Positions 1 through 4,863 of a stretch of 5,480 nucleotides of DNA are shown here, piece after piece; position 1 is the first letter of the stretch, and the number at the start of each line of letters is the position of its first letter. Source of the DNA: a bacterium (lineage in GTDB: Bacteria; Patescibacteriota; Minisyncoccia; UBA6257; GWB1-50-10); the NCBI GenBank assembly GCA_027310235.1, contig DAIDBF010000066.1:1-5480 (forward strand), read 5' to 3'. The notes below the pieces were generated by a model that was not told the origin of the DNA, made no database searches, and worked only from the letters and a program-made list of their open reading frames with translations. The position numbers and the translations under genes were made by a program.

Positions 1-1
1 G

Positions 2-244
2 AGTGTCTCCTTCTGGTTTGCCGCGATGATACTCGTGGCGTATTCACTTTCTTCCGGACTGTACCAGTTGAAGGAGATGAAAACCTTCAGACAAGCCGAG
101 ATCGCGATCGCGGTTCTTGTCATACTCGTATTTATCGGAGAATATCTCCTCAAGAAGGCGCTCGGAAAACGGATGGGGTTCAATACGGATACGAAAGAAA
201 CGGAAGACAACGTCTCGGAAGAAGACGAAAGGGGGCTACGATAG
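2..244 (+). CDS. C-terminal end of an unidentified membrane protein (5' truncated by window edge)
   Basis: The frame is open from the first bases of the window, so this is probably the last 80 codons of a longer gene; the internal ATG at 26 is not needed as a start. The visible part has a hydrophobic stretch at its beginning (SVSFWFAAMILVAYS), a short polar link with LKEMKTFRQ, and a clear second membrane segment (AEIAIAVLVILVFIGEYLL). A charged tail follows, first basic (KKALGKRMG) and then strongly acidic (KETEDNVSEEDE), ending in TAG. Basic residues right after the second segment favour a cytoplasmic tail. No family is recognisable from this fragment. It converges on the next gene with a 7-nt gap, leaving no room for an intrinsic terminator between them. 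Confidence 0.6.
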   Translation, partial: SVSFWFAAMILVAYSLSSGLYQLKEMKTFRQAEIAIAVLVILVFIGEYLLKKALGKRMGFNTDTKETEDNVSEEDERGLR

Positions 245-251
245 GCGCGTT

Positions 252-575
252 TCAGAGCCGGTCAATCTTAGCAGCCAGGATAAAGTCACTTTCCGAAAGT
301 CCGCCGAGGGCGTGCGTGGAGAGTTCCAGCTTCACGCGATTATAAAATATGCAGATATCGGGATGATGACCTTCGCGCTCCGCGAGATCAGCGACCTTGT
401 TGATGAAGGCCATCGATCCCTTGAAATCGTCGAACGAAAACTCCCGTGAGATTGCGGAAAGGTCGGCGTTCGGCTTCCACGCGGGAACCTGGGGAAGATA
501 CTCTGCCGCACCTTCCTTCCCGAGCGGCGGAATCTCCCCTTCGCATGCGACGCACTTTTTTTGAGTAAGATCCAT
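252..575 (-). CDS. phhB: Pterin-4a-carbinolamine dehydratase (PCD/DCoH family)
   Basis: A complete 107-residue protein, normal length for the family, which dehydrates 4a-hydroxytetrahydrobiopterin during pterin recycling. The PCD signature is complete: E66-x3-H70-H71-P72, then Y78, H88 and D97 at the canonical spacing; the histidines are the expected catalytic residues. The N-terminus carries CVACEGEIPPL, a C-x2-C opening common in bacterial homologues. The start ATG lies 6 nt after a perfect TATAAT, so the message would be leaderless, which supports this start. The stop is TGA. No aromatic amino acid hydroxylase or other pterin enzyme is in the window, so the physiological substrate is unknown; some homologues are linked to molybdopterin or folate metabolism instead. 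The family call is secure, the in vivo role is not. Confidence 0.93.
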   Translation of the reverse strand: MDLTQKKCVACEGEIPPLGKEGAAEYLPQVPAWKPNADLSAISREFSFDDFKGSMAFINKVADLAEREGHHPDICIFYNRVKLELSTHALGGLSESDFILAAKIDRL

Positions 576-581
576 ATACCG

Positions 582-587
582 ATTATA
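582..587 (-). promoter_or_regulatory. -10 box of the PCD gene (leaderless start)
   Basis: The minus strand reads TATAAT, a perfect consensus -10, and only 6 nt separate it from the ATG at 575. The expected transcription start is therefore at or beside the A of the start codon. No good -35 is visible at 16-18 nt; GTCCTG or CGTCCT would be the candidates. No Shine-Dalgarno can fit. Confidence 0.6.
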
Positions 588-615
588 ACCGATATCAGCC
601 CGACAGGACGAATTA

Positions 616-644
616 TTGCCCCTAAGAAGGAAATGTCCTAAAAT
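616..644 (+). promoter_or_regulatory. Candidate promoter of tRNA-Phe
   Basis: TTGCCC at 616-621 and TAAAAT at 639-644 are separated by 17 nt, predicting a start near 651, about 36 nt before the tRNA. A second possibility is TTGAAT (653-658), 16 nt, TAAAGT (675-680), which would start transcription at the first base of the tRNA. Sequence alone does not decide between them. The rest of 588-686 shows nothing else. Confidence 0.45.
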
Positions 645-686
645 GGAAAAGTTTGAATCAAGGAAAAATTGAAATAAAGTAGGAAT

Positions 687-967
687 GCCGCGGTAGCTCA
701 GTGGTAGAGCGCAGCCCTGAATCTTTGGGGCTTTCCGCAGAAATGCGGATTGAAAAATCGGGTGAATTCGGGGAAAACTTCTCTCCTAAGAGAAACAATC
801 CCGAGCCAAGCCGGAGAGGGTTTAAGTCCTTCGGAAGGTGTAGAGACTAACGAGTGAGTCCCAACAATAATCTCGTATAAGCGCCCGACTCCCCTCTAGG
901 GAGATGAGATAGTCCAAGTTGGCCTTGGAAGAGGCTGGCGTCGGGTGTTCGATTCACCCCCGCGGCA
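687..967 (+). tRNA. tRNA-Phe(GAA), interrupted by a group I intron
   Basis: Exon 1 is 687-718 and exon 2 is 928-967. Joined, they give a 72-nt tRNA. The acceptor GCCGCGG pairs perfectly with CCGCGGC; the D arm is GCTC/GAGC with loop AGTGGTA. The anticodon stem CAGCC/GGCTG is perfect, with loop CTGAAGA, anticodon GAA (bases 928-930). The variable loop is GCGTC, the T arm GGGTG/CACCC with loop TTCGATT, and the discriminator is A967. The genome reads CAA after it, so CCA must be added post-transcriptionally. The GCC start, GAA anticodon and A73 agree with phenylalanine identity. Without removal of 209 nt between U33 and G34 the anticodon loop cannot form. The ATPase gene starts 19 nt downstream, so read-through or overlapping transcription is likely. 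Confidence 0.93.
719..927 (+). ncRNA. Self-splicing group I intron, small, no ORF, IC3-like
   Basis: Exon end GCCCU (714-718) pairs with the internal guide GGGGC (727-731), giving the hallmark U·G at the 5' splice site. The bases just before the guide, UCUUU (722-726), pair with 3' exon GAAGA (928-932) as P10, fixing the 3' splice site after omega-G927. P2 is TCCGCA/TGCGGA capped by a GAAA tetraloop (734-749). P3 is TCGGGTG (758-764) with CGCCCGA (882-888). P4 is near 768-772/800-804; P5 is TTCTCT/AGAGAA (779-794). The R element GTAGAGACTA (840-849) supplies P7 GACTA, paired with TAGTC (910-914) in the S element. P8 is CTCCC/GGGAG (889-903). Segments such as CCCGAGCCAAGC and GAAGGTGTAGAGACTA strongly resemble the Azoarcus tRNA-Ile intron. 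At 209 nt there is no room for an endonuclease gene. Confidence 0.95.
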
Positions 968-970
968 CAA

Positions 971-976
971 TATAAA
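971..976 (+). promoter_or_regulatory. Possible -10 box for the metal ABC operon
   Basis: TATAAA sits directly after the tRNA, 10 nt before the ATG at 987, so a transcript from here would have a leader of only a few nucleotides. TTCGAT (948-953), inside the tRNA T loop, lies 17 nt upstream and is a poor -35. The operon may instead be read through from the tRNA-Phe promoter. Confidence 0.35.
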
Positions 977-986
977 ATTGTTCGTT

Positions 987-1697
987 ATGGAAAATATGAA
1001 TCTTCTTGAGGTGAACAACCTCTCCGTCGCGCTCGACGATAAGACCATCTTCGAAAACGTTTCTTTTTCGCTCAAGCCCGAGGAAGTACTTGCGGTAATC
1101 GGCCCGAACGGCGCAGGAAAGTCCGTGCTCTTAAAAACGCTCCTCGGATTCTATGAGCCGAAAAACGGCGCGATCACGTGGGCACCGGACGCAAGCTACG
1201 GATATCTCCCTCAGCGTTTTCACGTGGATCACTACCTTCCGATGACCGTCGAGGAGTTTCTCAGGCTCAAACCGAATCCGAAATACTCGCTCCGGGAAGT
1301 GCTCCGGATGGTGGAGATCGACGAACACTGGCTCGGGAAAAATCTCGCTACGTTTTCGAGCGGACAGCTCCAGAAAATTCTTCTCGCATGGTCCATCATC
1401 GATCAGCCGAAAGTGCTGCTCTTCGACGAACCCACGGAGAACGTGGACGTGGTCGCCCAAGAATCGATCTACGATCTTCTCCACCACCTCCAGGACACGC
1501 TTCAGATTTCAATCATCATCGTCTCGCACGATCTGAACATCATCTACCGCTACGCGAATCAGGTGTTGTGCCTGAATCATTCGATGACGTGTTACGGCAC
1601 ACCGAAGGATATTCTCACCAACGAGACACTTTCCCAGCTCTACGGCAATCATACGTACTTCCACCATCACCACATCGGGGAAGAACATCACCACTAA
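987..1697 (+). CDS. znuC: Metal ABC transporter ATP-binding protein (ZnuC/MntA-type)
   Basis: The 236-residue ATPase powers import of zinc, manganese or a similar divalent metal. Walker A is GPNGAGKS (39-46), the Q-loop glutamine is Q76 in YLPQRF, and the signature is FSSGQ (123-127) instead of LSGGQ. Walker B is VLLFDEPT (143-150) with catalytic E148, and the switch histidine is H181 in SHD. The C-terminus carries a histidine-rich tail, HHHHIGEEHHH (226-236), a plausible metal sensor or buffer often seen in zinc-family ATPases. The in-frame GTG at 945 lies inside the tRNA and is rejected as a start; ATG 987 is chosen, with ATG 996 an alternative. No Shine-Dalgarno is present. The permease follows 4 nt later, so the pair is one operon. 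The exact metal cannot be told from sequence. Confidence 0.9.
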   Translation: MENMNLLEVNNLSVALDDKTIFENVSFSLKPEEVLAVIGPNGAGKSVLLKTLLGFYEPKNGAITWAPDASYGYLPQRFHVDHYLPMTVEEFLRLKPNPKYSLREVLRMVEIDEHWLGKNLATFSSGQLQKILLAWSIIDQPKVLLFDEPTENVDVVAQESIYDLLHHLQDTLQISIIIVSHDLNIIYRYANQVLCLNHSMTCYGTPKDILTNETLSQLYGNHTYFHHHHIGEEHHH

Positions 1698-1701
1698 CTC
1701 C

Positions 1702-2466
1702 ATGTCCGATATCTTTCTTTACACGCTTATCTCCGGAATCTTCGTCGCCGCCGCCTCGGGACTCATCGGATCATTCTTGGTGCTCCGCCGAATGACGCTT
1801 ATGAGTGATGCCCTGTCTCACGTAGCGCTCCCCGGAATTGCTCTCGGCGTAGTGCTCCACTTCGAACCGATTTTAGGTGGAGTACTCGCGCTTTTTATCG
1901 GAATTATCCTCATCTGGCTCATCGAGACGAAGACAAAGCTCGCAACCGAATCCGTAACCGGCGTGCTCTTCGTAACGGCGCTTGCGATAGGATCGCTTCT
2001 CATCCCCGAAGCGGACCTCCTTGAGGCGTTTTTCGGGAGTGTCCAGCACATCACGCTCCCCGAAATCATCATTCAGACCGCAATCGCGATCGCAGTGATT
2101 ACAATCGTCTTCGCGCTCAAAAAACGCCTCACGCTCTTTTCGATCGCCCCCGACTTAAGCGCTTCGCTTAAGTTATCTCCGGCGGTAACTCAGCTTTTAC
2201 TTCTTACGCTTATCGCGCTTACGATTGCGATCGGCATCAGCTTCGTAGGAGTGCTTTTAATAAGCGCGCTCTCCATCATCCCCGCCGCGGCGGCGCGCAA
2301 TCTCGCAAAAAGCTTCGATGGTTTCGTGTGCGCAAGCATTATTATTGCGATCATTTCCCTTACGGGAGGACTTCTTGTCGGAAATATCTATTCCCTGAAC
2401 CCGGGTATTATGACGGTCTTGATAAGCGCGGCGTGCTTCGCACTCAGTTTGTTCAAAAGAAGGTAA
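1702..2466 (+). CDS. znuB: Metal ABC transporter permease (ZnuB/ABC-3 family)
   Basis: A 254-residue integral membrane protein, normal length for the family and forming the channel for the preceding ATPase. It is hydrophobic throughout, with roughly seven to eight membrane segments, beginning with FLYTLISGIFVAAASGLIG. The ABC-3 hallmark DALSHVALPGIALG spans residues 36-49, and the second conserved stretch GVLLISALSIIPAAAAR lies near residues 183-199. The start is 4 nt after the ATPase stop, without a clear ribosome site, so translational coupling is likely. The zinc, manganese or iron-binding lipoprotein (ZnuA-like) that would complete the importer is not found here and may be encoded elsewhere. 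The gene converges on glutamate dehydrogenase with only 10 nt between the two stops. Confidence 0.93.
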   Translation: MSDIFLYTLISGIFVAAASGLIGSFLVLRRMTLMSDALSHVALPGIALGVVLHFEPILGGVLALFIGIILIWLIETKTKLATESVTGVLFVTALAIGSLLIPEADLLEAFFGSVQHITLPEIIIQTAIAIAVITIVFALKKRLTLFSIAPDLSASLKLSPAVTQLLLLTLIALTIAIGISFVGVLLISALSIIPAAAARNLAKSFDGFVCASIIIAIISLTGGLLVGNIYSLNPGIMTVLISAACFALSLFKRR

Positions 2467-2476
2467 GCCGGGCGGT

Positions 2477-3700
2477 TCATCCCATCGCCTTCACCACCTT
2501 CGAGACGCCGACCGCGTACGCGGCCATCCTAAAACTCACCGAGTTGTTTTTTTTATATAAGTATGCCGCGTCGAATGCGGTATCGATTTTTTTCTTGAGC
2601 TCGGAAAATGTCTTCTCCTTGGTCCAGTGCTCATCGTGCATATTTTGATACCATTCGAAGTACGAAACGGTAACGCCTCCCGAGTTCGCCAGCACATCTG
2701 GAATTACCGTAATTCCTTTTTTCTCCAGTATCGCATCCGCCTCGTCCGTTGTAGGGCCATTTGCCATTTCAAGCACATACTTCGCCTTGATTCTTTCCGC
2801 GTTCTCCGAGGTAATTACGTTTTCGGTCGCCGCGGGAACAAGGATGTCGACGGGAAGCGTGAAGAGCTCTTCGTTCGAAATTATTGCCGCGCCGGGCATC
2901 CCCTCAAGCGATCCGTGCACTTTTTTGAACTCGATTGCGGCATCAATGTCGATCCCTTGATCGTTTTTGATCACGTGTTTCGAATCGGCGATTGCAACTA
3001 CCCGATATCCCGCTTCGCGCGCATAGCGTGCGACATAATATCCTACGTTCCCTATTCCCTGTACCGCGATTGTCGTCTGTTTCGGATCGAGACGCTCCCG
3101 TTCCGCAAGATTCTGCAATACGTAAAATCCGCCGAGACCCGTCGCCTCCGTTCTTCCCTCGATTCCCCCCTTCTCGATCGGCTTTGCGGTAATCATCGCG
3201 GGCGTGTACTTCCCCACGATCTTCGCGTACTCGTCCGCCATCCATCCCATCATCTCGGGAGTCGTGTACATATCCGGCGCCGGCACGTCCTTATCGGGCC
3301 CCACAATTGTATGGATCGCACGGATATAGGCGCGGGAAATCCGCTCAAGTTCCCAGGACGAACATTGTTTTGTGTCGACGACGACGCCTCCCTTCCCTCC
3401 GCCGAACGGAATGTCCGCAATCGAGCACTTCCACGTCATCCACATCGAAAGCGCGCGGATCTCCGAGGGATTTACGAACGGGCTGAAACGAATGCCTCCC
3501 TTGTACGGTCCCCGCGCATTCGAATGCTGGGCGCGGTATCCTAAAAACATCCGCACGGTACCGTTGTCCATTGTGACTGGGAAATGTACCTCGAGAAATT
3601 TGTCATGCACCGAGAGCCGTTCGACGACCTCGGGCGGAAGTTTTAAAATCGTCGCGATCCTTTTTAGTTGTGTGATGCTTGTCACGTACGGATCATTCAT
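2477..3700 (-). CDS. gdhA: Glutamate dehydrogenase (Glu/Leu/Phe/Val dehydrogenase family)
   Basis: This 407-residue enzyme interconverts glutamate and 2-oxoglutarate plus ammonia using a nicotinamide cofactor in the cytoplasm. Its length fits the hexameric 45-kDa class. The substrate-binding lysine K67 is in GPYKGGIRF, K91 in TWKCS, and catalytic K103 in IPFGGGKGG; the catalytic aspartate is D143 in DVPAPD. The hinge GRTEATGLGG (182-191) leads to the Rossmann domain with GIGNVG (215-220). An acidic residue, D239, ends the second strand (VVAIAD), which favours NAD over NADP. The C-terminal half includes ANSGGVTVSYFEW, expected around the active site. The ATG at 3700 follows a TATAAC box by 10 nt, giving a very short leader; the stop is TGA. 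tRNA-Arg lies 46 nt upstream on the same strand. Leucine or phenylalanine dehydrogenase activity is less likely but not excluded. Confidence 0.95.
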   Translation of the reverse strand: MNDPYVTSITQLKRIATILKLPPEVVERLSVHDKFLEVHFPVTMDNGTVRMFLGYRAQHSNARGPYKGGIRFSPFVNPSEIRALSMWMTWKCSIADIPFGGGKGGVVVDTKQCSSWELERISRAYIRAIHTIVGPDKDVPAPDMYTTPEMMGWMADEYAKIVGKYTPAMITAKPIEKGGIEGRTEATGLGGFYVLQNLAERERLDPKQTTIAVQGIGNVGYYVARYAREAGYRVVAIADSKHVIKNDQGIDIDAAIEFKKVHGSLEGMPGAAIISNEELFTLPVDILVPAATENVITSENAERIKAKYVLEMANGPTTDEADAILEKKGITVIPDVLANSGGVTVSYFEWYQNMHDEHWTKEKTFSELKKKIDTAFDAAYLYKKNNSVSFRMAAYAVGVSKVVKAMG

Positions 3701-3710
3701 GGTTGCTGTA

Positions 3711-3716
3711 GTTATA
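3711..3716 (-). promoter_or_regulatory. -10 box of glutamate dehydrogenase gene
   Basis: The minus strand reads TATAAC, 10 nt before the ATG at 3700, so the leader would be about 3-4 nt with no Shine-Dalgarno. No clear -35 is visible upstream. Read-through from the tRNA-Arg unit is an alternative. Confidence 0.45.
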
Positions 3717-3746
3717 GTACAAACCGACGATTAATAAATTTCACTG

Positions 3747-3820
3747 CGCCCCCGCCAGGACTTGAACCCAGAACCCTCTCCTTAGAACGGAGCTGCTCTA
3801 TCCAGTTGAGCTACGGGGGC
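3747..3820 (-). tRNA. tRNA-Arg(UCU)
   Basis: Read on the minus strand, the acceptor GCCCCCG (3820-3814) pairs perfectly with CGGGGGC (3754-3748), and the discriminator is G (3747). The D arm is GCTC/GAGC with loop AACTGGATA. The anticodon arm GCTCC/GGAGA has four pairs plus a G-A mismatch at the top, with loop GTTCTAA and anticodon TCT. The variable loop is GGGTT. The T arm CTGGG/CCTGG, loop TTCAAGT, uses two G·U pairs. The genome reads CAG after the discriminator, so CCA is not encoded. It starts 6 nt after the stop of the LAGLIDADG-like gene on the same strand, so the two are probably co-transcribed. Confidence 0.93.
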
Positions 3821-3826
3821 TTATCT

Positions 3827-4483
3827 CTAATTTATACTCATTCTTTTTAGGAATCCAGCTTTCCACCCCTGCATTCTTCTAAACAGGTTTTTATCATAAA
3901 CACAAATGACACACGTGCCATTGTAAAGAATATTCTTTCTTTGTCCAAGCGAGGTCGGTTTTACAAATGTTTTTTGGAACTGACTTAATGGAATATTTGT
4001 TACTTTTGACCAGTACTTCTCGGCGTTTTTCCTTGAGAGGATTTCGTGAATGTGAAGAGCGATCCTAAATTTTTTTTCAGGAACATCACAAATTTCTCTG
4101 AACCATCTCATCATTAGTTTTATCATTAAAGGATCTGGGTTGCTGAATTTTATGGTTTCATTGCTTTTTGCTCCTTCGGCCCAATACAGCATCAACCCGG
4201 GCAAAAACAATTCATTTCCGGAGAGGTTCGGCAATTCTTCCCTTGCATTATTCATTATTTCCTCGGTTCTTTCTATTCTCCTCCTTTGTTGCGCTTTTGC
4301 TCCCGCATATCTTGAGATCTCTCTTCCTTGAAGCAATTTCTCTTTTTGTCGGGGCGTCAATTCTATATCTTTCAACCAGAGACTTATAGTAGATTTTGAG
4401 ACATTCGTTTCCTTTATTATCTCACGGTAGCTACGACCATATTTACGCATCTGAATTGCTTTTACTTTTTCTTTGAATTTCAT
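3827..4483 (-). CDS. HTH plus LAGLIDADG-like protein (homing-endonuclease-related or DNA-binding)
   Basis: The 218-residue product opens with a helix-turn-helix at about 12-38 (YREIIKETNVSKSTISLWLK, like a resolvase or Trp-repressor-type HTH). A basic, glutamine/arginine-rich linker follows (KAQQRRRIERTEE). From residue 92 it reads LFLPGLMLYWAEGAKSN, resembling a LAGLIDADG helix in which E103 would stand for the acidic catalytic residue. KFSNPDPLMIKLMMRWFRE and RIALHIHE follow, in the order seen in LAGLIDADG-type proteins. Only one such helix is obvious, so it may act as a dimer or be a catalytically inactive regulator related in fold to WhiA. Two 60-base lines counted by hand (3841-3900, 4081-4140) are about 35% GC, against 62% in a line of the glutamate dehydrogenase gene (3241-3300), suggesting separate origin. 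It is one of few genes here with a Shine-Dalgarno. Family assignment is from memory of the pattern. Confidence 0.75.
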   Translation of the reverse strand: MKFKEKVKAIQMRKYGRSYREIIKETNVSKSTISLWLKDIELTPRQKEKLLQGREISRYAGAKAQQRRRIERTEEIMNNAREELPNLSGNELFLPGLMLYWAEGAKSNETIKFSNPDPLMIKLMMRWFREICDVPEKKFRIALHIHEILSRKNAEKYWSKVTNIPLSQFQKTFVKPTSLGQRKNILYNGTCVICVYDKNLFRRMQGWKAGFLKRMSIN

Positions 4484-4511
4484 ATATCCTCTTCTTACTA
4501 ACTATAGCATA
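4484..4511 (-). promoter_or_regulatory. Shine-Dalgarno and AT-rich -10 region of the LAGLIDADG-like gene
   Basis: On the minus strand AGAGG ends 4 nt before the ATG at 4483, a usable ribosome site that the neighbouring genes lack. Upstream, TATGCT (4511-4506) and the overlapping TATAGT (4506-4501) are possible -10 boxes; neither has a convincing -35. Confidence 0.4.
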
Positions 4512-4550
4512 GTAGAAACTGAGTAATATGGCCGAGGTTCGTTTTAATAA

Positions 4551-4580
4551 TTGCAAGCGTCCTAGAAAGTCGGGTAGAAT
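4551..4580 (+). promoter_or_regulatory. Candidate sigma70-type promoter for the tRNA-Pro unit
   Basis: TTGCAA (4551-4556) and TAGAAT (4575-4580) are 18 nt apart, predicting a start near 4587. The transcript would then cross the tRNA 5'-half remnant before reaching tRNA-Pro. A purine-rich GGAGGAGGAG (4586-4595) lies at the expected start but precedes no open reading frame that I can support. Confidence 0.45.
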
Positions 4581-4614
4581 CAATTGGAGGAGGAGTTATA
4601 TCTTCTTTCGTGTA

Positions 4615-4650
4615 CGGAGAGTAGTATACCGGTAGTACGCCTGCCTTGCC
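4615..4650 (+). pseudogene. Truncated tRNA 5' half (acceptor, D arm, 5' anticodon arm)
   Basis: The sequence begins CGGAGAGTAGT, identical to the first 11 bases of tRNA-Pro 50 bp downstream, and continues with a well-formed D arm, GTAT/GTAC with loop ACCGGTA. Then comes GCCTGCCTTGCC, which looks like the 5' side of an anticodon arm, possibly from a Gly(GCC)-type tRNA. No matching 3' half follows; the text runs CCATTAGAAACAAT straight into tRNA-Pro. It is either a broken tRNA gene or a diverged partial duplication. The D stem differs from tRNA-Pro by a paired change (A-U instead of G-C), so it once folded as a D arm. Confidence 0.5.
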
Positions 4651-4664
4651 CCATTAGAAACAAT

Positions 4665-4735
4665 CGGAGAGTAGTGTAATGGTAGCACGAGTCCTTTGGG
4701 AGGATTTAGTCCGGGTTCGAATCCCGGCTCTCCGA
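4665..4735 (+). tRNA. tRNA-Pro(UGG)
   Basis: The acceptor CGGAGAG pairs perfectly with CTCTCCG, and the discriminator is A4735. The D arm is GTGT/GCAC with loop AATGGTA. The anticodon stem AGTCC/GGATT includes one G·U, and the loop is TTTGGGA with anticodon TGG. The variable loop has four bases (TAGT), and the T arm CCGGG/CCCGG encloses TTCGAAT. The C1-G72 pair is typical of bacterial proline tRNAs. The genome reads CAA after the discriminator, so CCA is not encoded. No hairpin terminator follows, only a T-run at 4760-4765. Confidence 0.95.
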
Positions 4736-4773
4736 CAAATTATCTTCATCAAACTTAAATTTTTTCAACCCCC

Positions 4774-4811
4774 ACACTAAGTTATTTAGCCATGGCTAAA
4801 TAACTTAGTGT
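4774..4811. repeat. Perfect 38-bp palindrome centred on CCATGG
   Basis: The two 19-base halves are exact reverse complements with no spacer; the centre is TTAGCCATGGCTAA (4786-4799) and the outer ends are ACACTAAG and CTTAGTGT. The symmetry stops at both edges (C opposite A). As RNA it would be a 17-bp hairpin with a CAUG loop, but no T-run follows on either side, so it is a poor intrinsic terminator. It sits between tRNA-Pro and the SemiSWEET promoter and could be an operator, a cruciform or a repeat family member. Confidence 0.9.
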
Positions 4812-4828
4812 AACTTGGGCAAATGCGG

Positions 4829-4857
4829 TTGCGCGCTCCATCCTTCTTATCTAAAAT
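4829..4857 (+). promoter_or_regulatory. Promoter of the SemiSWEET gene (leaderless start)
   Basis: TTGCGC (4829-4834), a 17-nt spacer and TAAAAT (4852-4857) form a good sigma70-type promoter. The -10 ends 6 nt before the ATG at 4864, so transcription should begin at the start codon itself. No Shine-Dalgarno is present. Confidence 0.6.
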
Positions 4858-4863
4858 CTACCC

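Noticed and set aside
719..724. Alternative exon 1 ending after GAA, so that the anticodon would be continuous in exon 1
   Set aside because: Only a cut after U718 gives the P1 helix with a terminal U·G and the P10 pairing with GAAGA; joining elsewhere breaks the 7-base anticodon loop.
945..986. Upstream in-frame GTG start adding 14 residues to the ABC ATPase
   Set aside because: It begins within the tRNA-Phe T arm; the ATG at 987 is better placed after the TATAAA box and matches the normal family N-terminus.
1131..1487. Long open frames opposite and alongside the ABC, gdh and LAGLIDADG genes
   Set aside because: They lie wholly within strongly supported genes, have Arg/His/Pro-rich translations and no recognisable motif; they are shadows of codon bias.
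2477..2479. TGA recoded as glycine (Gracilibacteria-type code)
   Set aside because: TGA ends the gdh and PCD genes at the expected family C-termini, so it is a normal stop here.
4774..4811. Palindrome as the intrinsic terminator of tRNA-Pro
   Set aside because: No T-run follows the stem on either strand; the T6 at 4760-4765 precedes it.
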